From the NCBI GenBank assembly GCA_027919835.1, contig JANVFP010000002.1, positions 1,612,001 to 1,676,000 on the forward strand: a stretch of DNA of 64,000 nt, read 5' to 3'. Position numbers and translations under genes: made by a program. Under the pieces are notes generated by a model. That model was not told where the DNA came from. It did no database searches and saw only the letters and a list, made by a program, of their open reading frames with translations. The stretch is from Lentinula raphanica (Eukaryota; Basidiomycota; Agaricomycetes; Agaricales; Omphalotaceae). Of this stretch, positions 1-11,295 are shown piece after piece. How positions within the stretch are numbered: position 1 is the first letter of the stretch; every line of letters starts with the position of its first letter.

Positions 1-1088
1 AGCATGAGTGATCCAGGTTCTGAGAATTTTGGAGTGGCAAATATGCAAACAGAGATTAGACAGCATCTTGATCCCAGTTTGCAAGGTACACTTCAGCATA
101 GATTCATGCGAAAGAAAAAGAATATCAAATCAGAAATCAACTGGTGAGTTTTCCTATCTTTGAATTTGTAGACTTTGACTGTAATCATATTAGGTCTGTA
201 TATCGGAGGGATTTTGCTCCTGGATTTGAAGATCTATTCAACAAAGGTGTACTTTCTGGTTTATATGATCCTGATGTAAATCTCGAATAGTAAGTTTGCC
301 CAATCCAGGATTACAATCTGATTTCATAGATCCAAATTCATAGCCTTGTTTTCCGTCAGCTAGCCATCCCATTCATGCAAAAAGAATGTGATGCCTGGGC
401 AAATCGACGAAATCACTCAAAGCCTCGTCCAGACCGTCATAAAGTCCTTCCTCATGGAATCCCTGCACTTATTCAAAAATTCCCGCATCAATATGGTGCA
501 GTAGATTTCAAGGTAGGATTAACAGAATTTTAGCAGTAAAACAAGTTTTTGATATAATGTATATTACAGATTGGTGTAGATGAAGACCTTCTTCAGAAAA
601 TGGAAGCAAAATATGCACCTCCCGATCATCCAGTTTTTCAGTTGACACCACCTGAATTCAACCAACGAGCTTTATATTTCCTAGAACATGAGCTCCATTC
701 CCCTGATATCACTATACACACATTCTGGGATGTATACACCAGTCTTCTTCAGCTCTTTCAGTCTGAAACTCAGAACAACATGACTCTTAGTCATGAAGTT
801 CAAGAGTTTTTGGCAAATGAAGAGCTGATCAATTCTGAAATGGTCAATTTGATGGAAGGCCAGGCAGAGCTGCGCTACAATGGCAAAGTTATTGGTGAAG
901 AGGGTTTGACTGATCAGGAAATTGCAAATCCATTTTTCCGCCAAGATAGTGAAAACTATTTTGAAGTTGATTTTACAGATGAAGAGGAGGAGGAAAAGGA
1001 GATGGATGGTGTTGACTCCGACAGGTCAATGTTGTCTGTTGATTTTACTGACTCAGAAGAAGAGGTCGAAGAATCATTAGCTGTGTAA
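1..1088 (+). CDS. Integrase-core-like protein, 3' part (runs off the left edge)
   Basis: The frame is open from base 1. Four exons join cleanly (introns 144-193, 290-343, 513-569) and the stop is at 1086-1088. The translated part reads SVYRRDFAPGFEDLFNKGV, then a stretch with FRQLAIPFMQKECDAWANRR and KPRPDRHKVLPHGIP, and ends in an acidic tail (runs of E and D). I recall this pattern from the C-terminal third of the integrase-catalytic-core proteins common in Agaricomycetes, where a residue block on a DDE-type core is followed by an Asn-rich, proline-containing stretch. The catalytic core itself would lie to the left of the window, so activity cannot be judged. The family is thought to derive from transposons and is often multicopy. 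The 3' end is 149 bp from the convergent alpha-kinase gene. Family assignment is from memory of the pattern; the exon structure is seen directly. Confidence 0.5.
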
Positions 1089-1237
1089 TAAATTGTTCTC
1101 TACTAGTAATGGGTATATAAATTCAAAGTGATGTATTCTAACTATTGCAAAATGAGTGAGAAGTGTAAAGGAGACTATAGTGGATATCAAGAAATTTCAA
1201 ATGAGTGTAGATGCATTGAAAGAAATGGTATATTAGA

Positions 1238-3564
1238 CTAGGCGGAGTCAGGTGCAGTAAAATTAGATCTAGAAGGCTTATAAAATTCACAAAACTCATT
1301 GCCAGAACAGATGTGTGTAGTCAAAAGCATATCAAAGGCAACATTTCCACGTGCAAAGAGCTGGGTACCAAGAAGGCTATGAAGACTTGAGCAAATGTAA
1401 TAGATGAGAACATCAATAATGACACTTACGGATCAGTGATTATTTGAGGATCAGTCAAAAGATGGTTTGCGCCCTGAAAGTCACTTGTGAAAGCAAGTGA
1501 TGAGGTCTGAATGTATTGGATATGCTGTGCAAAAGAAAGGAAACGAGCACAGAGATTTCTTTCTGCAGTATGTCGAGACTCTAGATTATTGGATAGCAAT
1601 GGCACCGCAGAGTTGTTACATATATACTTGGTGAAAGACCATCCATGATTCTCTGGAATAAGCTCTTCGATCATGTAAAACTCTTCACGTCCATCAGCTG
1701 CAGTTACGACAGCAAGAGCAGCATCAACGAAACGTAGTTTCGGAATGGAAAATGGAGGAACCGATCCGGAGCTTTCGTTTGCACTGTCAATATAATCATA
1801 TACAAGGCGAAGCATGATTCTTGCCCAAAGCAAGCAGTTCAGCTCTCGGGAAAGCTCTTCGAACTGCTTGTCCTTGCAGTACATGAGCTTTTCACCGTTG
1901 GTGACATCACGATCGAAGCAGCGTTTGAGACAAACTCTGGTACCTTCACCCACGACGATCTTCGAAGTGGAGCAATGTACCAAGGCCATCTTGAAGGAAC
2001 CTTCATGAGCTGTCTGCTTTGGATCGTATATCACTGTCGTCTCTATACCGGGAAAATTTTGGCGCAAATTCTGAGATTTCGTTGGATTCTCAATCAAGTC
2101 TGACCATGAGAAATCTGGAAGACAATGAACGACGCATTTCAATGAAACAGGAGCTAGATAGATTGAGACCGATATCTAGTATCAACAGGGGCAATACTCT
2201 TACCTGAATTTTGGCGGAGAACAGTTTGCTGAATAAGCGCCTGACGAATGTCAGCCCTTGAGACAGAAGGTGAAGGCGAAGGGATCGAGATGGGATTATC
2301 GATAGTAACGGGCACAACGAAAGAATCTTGAGTAAGTTTGGATTTCTTGATTGCAACCGGTCCATCCCCAGCAGAAGAATCATAGAAGGAATCGGTAGAA
2401 CGACGACGTTTTGTGGAAGTCGTAGCTGATCTAGTTACAGTCTGGTCCTGAAGTTAGATCAAATAATTTGCTCATAAATATGAAAGCGCACATATGTCGT
2501 CACCGAATCTATATCTGGAGCCTCATCTTCTGTGAACTGGACACGTCGAAAGTCTGCCTCATTCACAAATTTGGCATCAACGTGGAGGAAAACTTTGATG
2601 GGCTTGTTACGAATGAGAGACTTTGTTTTGTTTCGCCCTTTGACCTCATAGCACTTGTCCTTGATTACGTCAATATCAGGAGTCTTTGCAAGCATTGCCG
2701 CGTGAAGGTCATTGCAGAGGACAGTATCGGATTGAAGGAGCTGAACGTTCCGGGAATACTTCAACCAGAGTGGAAGAAGGTAGATGTATAGAACACTGTA
2801 GAGATCGTGATATCCGACACGAACATTGATATGTGGAATTATTGCAGTAACATCCTGTCAAACATCTCTTGAGCAAGACGCAACACTTGAGGAGGACAAA
2901 GACATACCCCAACCGCTTTGAACCTACCACCCTTTGCATAAACCATTGTTGCACTCAAAGTAACGAGTTCAGTATTACCGGCACACATTGCTCGGTCATG
3001 AAAGAACTGATGACATGAAGAATATAATTCATGAGCAGAGCTATAGCCTGTGTGACCGCCAATCCTACTCCGGAGATGCTCAGGAAAAGGAATCTTGACA
3101 GCAAGAGGAATATTGGGAGGAGGTGCCATAGGCTTGCGATTTGATACAGCCTTGACTATGCGTTGTCCTTCGAATTCTACATAGACGTTAGTATATGAGG
3201 TCCAAAAATCCCTAACGTATCCTACGTACCTCCTCGCTGAGCCTTATTAACATCTTTTTGAATCCTAGCTGAGGTACTTTGTGTGTGGATTATGCTCATA
3301 CTACCACCTGAGCAGTTTCATTTAGCGTGCTTATAATATGAATCATATGCAGATATTACCTGCAGAAGCAGCTACCGAGTTCTGTCTATCCTTTTTCTCC
3401 ACATAGTGTTGGTAACAGTTGCTGCACACTCAACGACTCGGACCATTCTTGCTTGATTTCACGAAGTAATGTTTTCCTTCAATAGGACAGACATTACAAC
3501 GTTCACATGATACTGCTTGAGCATTGGTAATAGATGCAATGACGGAACTCGATGGTCTGGACAT
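1238..3564 (-). CDS. Alpha-type protein kinase with N-terminal zinc-finger-like segment; in-frame stop in first exon
   Basis: Atypical (alpha) kinases phosphorylate Ser/Thr and are greatly expanded in mushrooms. The C-terminal exons carry the hallmarks: EELIPENHGWSFTKYICNN, then FLSFAQHIQYIQT, SDFQG and LLTDPQIITDP, followed across an intron by HSLLGTQLFARGNVAFDML and a Cys-containing tail, stop at 1238-1240. Upstream exons (about 2459-2818, 2839-3129, 3184-3310) encode a conserved linker (KIPFPEHLRSRIGGHTGYSS). The first exon starts MSRPSSSVIAS at 3564 and holds a Cys-pair motif (CERCNVC), then a second pair (VCSNCY). A TGA at 3430-3432 lies between the pairs, in frame, with good coding on both sides. 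Either the gene is a recent pseudogene or translation starts further in (a Met follows the next splice junction). The introns are canonical. Family identity is firm; whether the gene works is open. Confidence 0.75.
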
Positions 3565-3655
3565 CAAGAAGTAAAGAATGATGATATCACAGCATGAAAG
3601 AATAGAGAAAAGAAGTCGAAGCTGAGAGAGAAATTGAAAAAGCGCCCGAAATTCT

Positions 3656-3715
3656 CTGGAGGCCGAATTAGGCAAGGTCGACCTCTGAGACGACCTTGCC
3701 TAATTCAGCCTCCAG
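3656..3715. repeat. Near-perfect inverted repeat, 25-bp arms, 10-bp loop
   Basis: Arms 3656-3680 and 3691-3715 are reverse complements except for one base; the loop is 3681-3690. The core of the right arm reads cgaccttgcctaatt. It lies in the divergent promoter region between the alpha-kinase gene (-) and the GH92 gene (+), 92 bp from the first and 233 bp from the second. No flanking duplication or coding capacity is seen, so it could be a cruciform-forming promoter element or the remnant of a small inverted-repeat element. Confidence 0.85.
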
Positions 3716-3792
3716 GCAAAAAGCTGTGTCAGCGCCTGAAGCGCGCTTGCGGCAATTGCGGCAACACAGTAGCTCAGTGAAACGGCCCTATT

Positions 3793-3803
3793 CCGTATAT
3801 ATA
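3793..3803 (+). promoter_or_regulatory. TATA-like element of the GH92 gene
   Basis: A run of alternating T and A (tatatatatac) lies about 145-155 bp before the chosen GH92 start codon at 3948. A pyrimidine-rich stretch (cttcctttcttcccc) follows just before the start, which is common in fungal core promoters. The assignment is by position only. Confidence 0.4.
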
Positions 3804-3947
3804 TACAAAAGAACACCGGGACTGCAAGCTGGGCCGTCGCTTATGAGGCAGCTAACTCTCGTTTGCGGTATCCACTCACCTTCGGGTGGAGCCGAGTATC
3901 TTCCTTTCTTCCCCACATCTGAAGTTTGTGGAGAATCGTCGAGCAAC

Positions 3948-6900
3948 ATGAAGATACTTCATCCAATTTCCATCACTTTGCTCTATCTTTCTCTGTCCAG
4001 TGCTTCAGCATATCAATGGTCCACCTCCCTTCTTTCCCGCATCAATCCTTTGATTGGCAGCGCTGGACCGGAACCCAACCTTTCTGGGGGTATGATACCC
4101 TCAGTAGCACCACCTTTCGGATCCACGAGATGGGTAGCCCAAAACCAAAACAGCTACGTCTCAGCAACGCCATTCAACTACACAGAGTCGTACATGAACA
4201 ATGGCACTATTCATGGCTTCATGGGTACTCGCCAGCCAGCCATCTGGATGGGTGAAAGTGCTTGGGCTGCCGTAGTTCCTGGAATGTCTTCTGGATCAGA
4301 CGGAGATATAAAGACTGGATTCGAGGAGAGAGGAATGCCAAAGATTGCAGGAACCGAGAAGTTCGGTGTCGGTCTTTACAGTGTCGAGCTGGCTATACCT
4401 GAATCGGGAGGAAGTACGGTCCAGGTCTCGATGAGTGCAAGCTCTCGAGTTGGGCATTTTCAGTTCATCTTCAAACAGGGCTCTGATTCAGAGTATCAAC
4501 CATACATCTTCCTGCCCACTACTCGTCCGGCCACGATCTTCCATAATCCTAGTACTTTCGTCACGACCTATCCCAACGGCACCGTGCAGATCTCTCCTAT
4601 GACGAACGAAATATGCGGTAGTAACACCGAGATGCAAGACTTCATCCTTGCTCCAAACAGTATCAAAGACGCTGCGAGCCATTTTACTAGCTGGTATTGC
4701 GCCACGTTCGATGTGCCTTTCAACGACACTGGGTTTGGAGTAACTGTAGGAAGCGGTGACTCTACCATGCGAAGTGAGCTAGCGGAATCAGGAAGCGGGG
4801 AAGAACTAGGTGCCTATGCTAGATTTCAATTCCCCTCGAACGATACCCAGGACAATACCCGATCCGAGTCCACCACTATGACCGTCAATGTTCGCATTGC
4901 CACCTCTTTGATATCTGCAGATCAAGCAAGGCACAATCTGTATGCTGACACACAAGATGATGTTGGATCTTTTGCTATCCAGGACACACAAACGGTTACG
5001 GAAAACGCTTGGGCGGAGAAGATCGGTCGGTTCCAAGTGGAGACGGATAATTCATCTGAGAGTGAGGACAAACTGGCTGTTTTTCTGACAGGCGTGTATC
5101 ATGCCATGCAGGTACTTGTCTACACATCTGCTTTCTCGCCTCTTTGAAGTCATATCCCCCTTTCAGTATCCATATGAAGTGCATGAAACGATTCCTAGTT
5201 CGACGAATGCGTCTCATTATTATTCCGCTTACGATAACGCGCTTCATGAAGGAGAATCATACAGCGGATATTCCATATGGGTATGTGTCCTCATCGCTCC
5301 CTGATCTCCCATCTCACTCATACTTACTGTACTATGCTTTCGTGATTCATTTTTGTTGTAGGATACCTATCGCGCTGAATGGGCCCTTCTCATTCTACTT
5401 GCCCCCGAACGTATTCCTGCAATGGTCCGAAGTATGCTACAAGATTTCGAAGAAGGTGGATGGTTACCGATGTGGAAGAATATGATTGGTATGACCTTCT
5501 TTCGTTGTATCTCCACCCATTTGAGAATTCAAACTTCACATCAGAAACTAACATCATGGTCGGGACACACGCCGACTCTCTTCTCGCCGAAGCTGTTTTG
5601 AAAGGTTTCGGAGCAGGATCAACAGATGGGTTTGAGGAAACGTTCACGACAGAAGAACTCACGACTATATGGAAGGCGGCGTGGAAAGACGCTTCTGTGC
5701 CTCCGGTAGATGACTCGAGCGTTGTTTACTCCGACCGTGAGGAGGTATGTAAAGACGCAAAGGGTTATGCGCTCATAATGCTTACTATAAGTTTGCGATA
5801 GAATGTTGATTACGAAGTCCGCGCGGGTCTTTCGACGTTCTTCGAGCAATATGCAGGTGGACAAGGGTGGGTCGCGAACGATATTCACTCAGAGAGCGTT
5901 AGCAGGACGTTGGACTATGCATGTGAGTTTTCCGTGTCTATATTTGAGTTTCCAGCCGCGGTTGACTTGTCCTATAACGATATAGATGATGATCATGCAG
6001 TCGCAGCTCTGTCTACTCTTATCCCTTCGGAAATCATACAAAACAACACACCGAACCTTTCCTCTATCACGTCGGATTTCTACCAGAACAAGAGCGAAAT
6101 CGCCGACTTCAATGTCACAACACTACTGACTGATCGCTCTATGGCCAATCCATGGACAGTATGGAATGCTGATGCGTCAGCTCCAGCTGTAGCCACCGGC
6201 GGAGATGATATCAAGGGTTTTGTGCAAGCCAGGCAACAAAACGGGAGTTGGGCAGGTGAAGACGATTATTTTCGATATCAATAATGATCCTTTTTAAATG
6301 ATCATGACTCTGTTCGCTACACAGGGACAACGGATGGTTTTACTGAGGGTGACCGCTGGGTTTATTCTTTCGCGTTCGTTCACGATGTTGCGGAACTTGT
6401 GAAACAACGGGGAGGGAACGAGAGCTTTGTCAAAAGTCTGAACGAGTTCTTTGACGGTGGATGGGTTGATTTCACGAATGAAGTGAGTCTACTCTCTTTT
6501 TGAGTTAGTGCTCTGAACAAGCTGACCATTCTCTCACACCGTTTCCGTAGCCAGCGCACCATACACCTTATCTTTACGCCTTGGCTGGTGCGGCCGCATA
6601 CACTCAAGAACGTGTAAGGGAGATTGCACAGAAGAACTATAACAATACACCCAATGGGTTGAGTGGGGTGAGGTTTCTTAGCTTTTAAAAATCTTCACTA
6701 AGCACGGTTATATAGAATGAAGACTGCGGACAGATGAGCGCCTGGTACGTTTTCAGTGCTATGGGCTTCTACCCGGTCAATCCTGTCTCGGGTGTCTATG
6801 TCGTTGGCTCGTGAGCATTTTCTTTGTTTGACTTTTTGTATATATGGTGACCTAACTTTTTGTCTTAGCCCATTCTTTTCCGCCCTCAATGTTAGCCTAC

Positions 6901-7268
6901 CTGTACCTCCTTTCATGCCGGAATCTCATCCTTCAATCACCTCCAACCCATATTACAACCCTGCAACAAAAAGTTATGAGCTATGCATCCTTGCTCCTGG
7001 AGCGGAAAATAAACTATATGTAAAAAGCTTGAAGATTAACGGTAGGGTCATTGGAGATATGGAAGAACCATTGATTTCTCATGAGGAAATACGGTTTGGA
7101 GGGTTGATCGAGTTCGAGATGAGTGATCAAGTTCAAAGTTGGGGAGGTGGGAAAGGTGCATGGGCGGAGCTGACTACCAAGTTGGATGCACAGAGTCATT
7201 CAACATCCTATTCATTTCATGATCAAAGTCAGACTAACACTGTAAGTATTGATCATGTTGAGCTATGA
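3948..7268 (+). CDS. Secreted glycoside hydrolase family 92 alpha-1,2-mannosidase
   Basis: GH92 enzymes remove alpha-linked mannose from N-glycans or mannans in a calcium-dependent, inverting reaction. Ten exons (introns 5112-5166, 5281-5361, 5489-5544, 5745-5801, 5923-5985, 6256-6324, 6483-6550, 6668-6715, 6811-6868) give 921 residues. Residues 1-20 are a signal peptide (MKILHPISITLLYLSLSSAS). Family landmarks follow in order: a beta-sandwich with NPLIGSAGPEPNLSGGMIPS; HETIPSSTNASHYYSAYDN; YSIWDTYRAEWALLILLAPE; MVGTHADSLLAEA; ESVSRTLDYAYDD; FTEGDRWVYSFAFVHD; PHHTPYLYALAG; NEDCGQMSAWYVFSAMGFYP. Many NxS/T sites fit a secreted glycoprotein. The frame is open further upstream to 3696, but without an ATG and without a signal sequence, so 3948 is chosen. 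It diverges from the alpha-kinase gene. I see no lesion. Confidence 0.93.
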
Positions 7269-8126
7269 TACATCAAGTTTGTTTAGTTCTTGTGATGAGA
7301 TGCTCTGATGCTCTGAGTTGAAGTAGGTGGAAGATGGTGGCTAATTTCTGAATATGTTACATTTCATAATGTGTTTTATGTGCCTTTGCACCTGCTACTT
7401 TCAACTGAGATTGGTTTCTTCACTGCCAGAATGTCTTGGACAGTTGAGAACTTGAGATAGTATGAGGTGGACATTATTCAGAATCAGACCTGCAGGTCAG
7501 ACTTAGGAAAATATTTTATGAGGACAGCCTACAGGTCCAGGTTACCTGCAATTTGCAAATATTGTCAAATTACTCATAGGTATACTAGTAGACACCAGCT
7601 AGTTATCTTATTAGGCTCAATTCTTGGAATACTTACTATTCATGTCACACTACAATAAGTTGGATTCACTTAGCTCTCTTAATCAAAATAGATCATTTGA
7701 TCAAATCATCACATTGATGATTGCAGTTTTGCACAATACCTTACATAATACAAGGTAATTACAAGCACAATATTTATTTCATTTTTACTGATTTGCTGAT
7801 AAATACCCACATGTTGGAGAAGGGGTTCATGATTGGAGCCTCACGAGCAGCAGCAAGGAAAAGAACAGCGTCCAATTGCCCTCAAAGTGTCATCGAGGGA
7901 AGAGGGATAAATGGACATTGGATACAGTACAAAAATTGTCTACACCTAGTTATTTAATTTTCTTATCAAACCTGTGCCCGAAAGACTGACTGGACATCCC
8001 GCAGAAATGCGGAACTCATTGTAGTTGCAACAGCTGGCATGGCCATGTTTTACAACTCCGACACCATACACCATGAATCCATGATACAATGAATGTGAAA
8101 GACATTGATATGTGTCATTGAAATGA
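7269..8126. other. Intergenic, 3' ends of two convergent genes
   Basis: AT-rich DNA between the GH92 stop and the S53 peptidase stop. Short frames at 7467-7658 and 7721-7957 have no family pattern, no fitting introns and no coding bias; I see nothing functional here beyond the two 3' untranslated regions. Confidence 0.6.
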
Positions 8127-10700
8127 TTACTGAGATAAGGCTGCATCAAGGAGAGCTGCATAATTTGGAGTCCCAAGACCTGTGACAGGATCCCCTGCAG
8201 AACAACATCAGATTGATTCAAGTTTAGACAAACATGGCTAACATACATCCAGCGTTGGCTGGGAAACCAGATGTTCCACCTGAGCAAATTTCAATGTTAG
8301 GAAAATATTGGCTATGTATTATATAGGTTGACTTACATCCAGGGTTGCTACCTGAAGCAATATCATGAAATGCATGTGAGTTGTTATACAAACTTCAAAT
8401 TGGACAAATCAATGAGAGCCTCAGTATTTTCAATATGAAGAAAGAACACAAACAATGGGTTCAAGAATCCAAGCTGTGATTTCCCAGAAGTAATAAGCCG
8501 GTCATTGATCAAAGCAACCACACTAGCAAATATAGGACTGGAGCATGATGTTCCATAAACCAATGTAGCTGAAGACAAAAATATCAGCACAACATTGAAA
8601 TTCGGAGAATTCAAATGAAGTTTGCATACGTAATTCCCTGGTAATAATTTCAACCTTACTACCTTGTGCAGCAACATCTGGAAAGCCACGTCCTGAAGAA
8701 TTTGTTTAAGTGATATGTGTTTGTTCTGGAACTGCACAAGGTTCACAAATTACCATTGGCGGAAAATTCACTTGCATAAGTGTTGCCAAGATCAGACAGA
8801 TATTTGGCTACAGAGGCATTCTGATATGATGAACGGGTAAAGTAGTTTGAGAATCCACCACTGCTAAACTGAGCAGATGTTTCTTTGCCTATACAGATAT
8901 TGTCAGAACAAGGCCAAAGTGACTAGGTGAAATAGTATACATTCGGAGTTTAACTGGGTAGCACCAACTGATGTTACAAAAGGACAACTAGAAGGAAAGG
9001 TCGGGATGAATGTTGGACCACAGTTGTCTTGACTTTGTGCACCGGATACACCTCCATCACCTAGCCTCCGGAAATGAGTGAGAATAATACACTGCCATAA
9101 GCCATGATCAGAATTCATTAATGGTTATAAAACCTTACCAGAGGCAAAAAGCACTGATACACCTCGTGAGCCAAGAGTCATATAGGCCTTGCATAATTGG
9201 CTTATAAAATAAGTTGAGATCAGAATATATGAGACCACTGAGGTGTAATCACTCAGCCATTTTGAAAGTGATGGCATTTTCATTGAAACCGTAGCTGAAG
9301 GAAGGATGAATGGAAATGCCAATGAGGTTTTGGATTCAGTGTCACCTAGTAGTGAGCACCTATGATGCAGAATACAGGTTAGAGATAGTTGATGGAATGA
9401 AGGTAAGTATATTTACGCTTGGTGGTACTGTTTTGCTGTTCATAGCATTGATGACATCAAGAAAACCTGAAAGGCCATCTGTGTTTTGTTTTCCAACAGA
9501 GATAAAAGTGGTCTTATCAATGAGTGATACCAAGGTCAAATCATTGGACAAATGATGTTGAGAAAGACCTCACCGGTACACCGGTAGCAAGACCAATTGT
9601 ATACTGAATGTCGAGATTCTATGTAGTCATCCCAAATAAGGGTAGCTCTGCATGAGTCATGACACAAGGTGTTGGGTTCATCATGCCCAGCTTACCGCTT
9701 CAATACCAGCTTGCAAGATATCCTGGGGATTTGAGCCACCATCCAGTGTCTGTAATGTGAAAGTAGTGGACAAAGGAATGTCCTGTCTGAAGAGATACAA
9801 GAAGCTCCTTAAATCCGCCTCCTGTGATTCAACAGGTCATGATAAGAATTGTCCATAAATGCAAAACATTCATACCTGAGCATATTGTCCAATGAAACCT
9901 GTCACTCCTAGTGTAGTTGAGCCTTGGGTAGCATTTGTTGGAATCCCATATAGTTTCTGCAAACAAGCGGGGTACATAGCTGCATCACATGGGATGGAAT
10001 CAAGTTCCCAAGACTGAGCTTCAGGAGTATTATTGAAGCTTAGTGTACTGGCTACGGAATTGATACCAGTATGGACGTGATATTGAGGGCCCGCAATGGT
10101 ACCCACAAAATCTGTCGAAGGGTAAATCAAATTGATGTGTTTCTGGAGATCTGTAGGAATGGAGTAAACCAGTGTCCTCATAATCTGGGTCCCAGAGTCT
10201 CCGGTCTTGTTGAAAATCTGATAGTCAGCGTTGAAGAGTGAGTTGACTGTCGAAATAGGAACAGTGAACAAAAGCCAATCGTTGAACGCGCCAGAGGTGG
10301 TGAAGTTATTGATGTCATTCTCGTTCAACCATGCAGCTACAGCGGACACAGTGTCGGGAGATGGGCTCGCAAGGGCTTTTGTCTACAGAGAGTGTAAAGC
10401 CATGTTTCTTTTGGTATGACGGTGCACACGTACCTCGTCATAGCTCAAATGTTGTCCATACAGAGGATTTCCAGGAGTACTGACATCCCAGAATCTACTC
10501 TCGAGAGTAGGTAGGTCATTGGGAGTGAGCGCAATCCTCAAACTGAGAGGAGTATCGGGATCAGGAGCACCAGCGTGGGCAAAATAGTCAGGAAGCTCGC
10601 GCTGGTCGTGTATAGTCATCGCACGACGACTAGAAACACTTGCAGCCATTGTGAAGGCGAGTTCGAAAGACAGCGCAACAAAAGAGAGAAGGCGAATCAT
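8127..10700 (-). CDS. S53 sedolisin, secreted tripeptidyl peptidase (copy A)
   Basis: A serine-carboxyl peptidase acting at acid pH, secreted or vacuolar, releasing tripeptides or cutting proteins. The protein starts MIRLLSFVALSFELAFTMAA (signal peptide). A pro-domain follows (FWDVSTPGNPLYGQHLSYDE and SAVAAWLNENDINN), then the catalytic domain. The catalytic Glu and Asp lie in GIEANLDIQYTIG, the oxyanion Asp in ASGDGGVSGAQSQ, and the nucleophile Ser in VYGTSCSSPIFASV. The C-terminal calcium-site region reads GWDPVTGLGTPNYAALLDA. About 15 exons are needed, all with plausible GT..AG ends; several introns (for example 9066-9147) are AT-rich and poorly conserved against copy B. Despite the fragmented look of the reading frames, every expected motif is present once spliced. 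It is a paralog of the gene at 15333-17752, and the kinesin gene lies between them. Confidence 0.85.
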
Positions 10701-11295
10701 GGTGAGAAAGATCTCAATCTGGGGATGAGCAGCATAAGAGCAGGGAATTTATACGGATTTTGCTAGACTGGAAACACTCACAATCGAACATCAGGCTAGC
10801 ATTCGGTTAGTGGACTGGCAAGGCAAGTATCGATGTCATACTAGACTTGAGTCCGCAGTTCCGATGCCAAAAACTGATGAAACGTCTCGGTTTCGAATAC
10901 GAGTACGAAGAGAACACTGAGTAGAGCGAGTGTGTTCGGTAGCGCTTGGCAAGAGTTGGCAGGACGTAGCCTCAGGTTGAGTAGAAGAGAAACTTGGGAT
11001 ACGGTATTGCCTGCATGGGTCTTCAATGAATCATCTCAAGCGAACAATCAGCCTGTGTAACAAGTTCAGCCAGCTGCCAGCAATTAGGAGACAGAGAACA
11101 GTACATATACGATACCGTTCAAAAACCATAACACCTCGCCAAAAAATCGCTGCTGGTCTGAAGTGCGTGGTCGTGGATGTGGAATCGGCCGAAGATATTT
11201 GTATGTACATGTTTTCCGATATCTCCGAAAGGGATCTTCTCTTAACGACACGGTCACGCGTGGTTGATTTCGTTTCTCCCTCAAGCATCAACACC
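10701..11295. other. Divergent promoter region, S53 copy A / kinesin
   Basis: About 595 bp between two start codons. A TATA-like site for the peptidase sits at 10746-10753. The kinesin frame stays open back to 11026 but that stretch shows no family similarity, so it is treated as 5' untranslated sequence. Confidence 0.55.
10746..10753 (-). promoter_or_regulatory. TATA box of S53 copy A
   Basis: Reads tataaatt on the minus strand, about 46-53 bp upstream of the start codon at 10700. The paralog at 17752 has a similar element at a comparable distance, which supports it. Confidence 0.5.

Noticed and set aside
3430..3432. TGA read as selenocysteine in the alpha-kinase
   Set aside because: Agaricomycetes are generally thought to lack the selenocysteine system and there is no sign of a SECIS-like element; a nonsense mutation is simpler.
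3696..3947. Upstream extension of the GH92 reading frame
   Set aside because: The frame is open, but begins without an ATG and runs through the palindrome; the ATG at 3948 is followed by a clear signal peptide.
7467..7957. Two short forward frames behind the GH92 gene
   Set aside because: AT-rich, no family pattern, and they lie in the likely 3' regions of two convergent genes.
11026..11295. N-terminal extension of the kinesin
   Set aside because: In frame with an ATG at 11026, but the added 90 residues have no kinesin similarity and would overlap the divergent promoter; 11296 is preferred.
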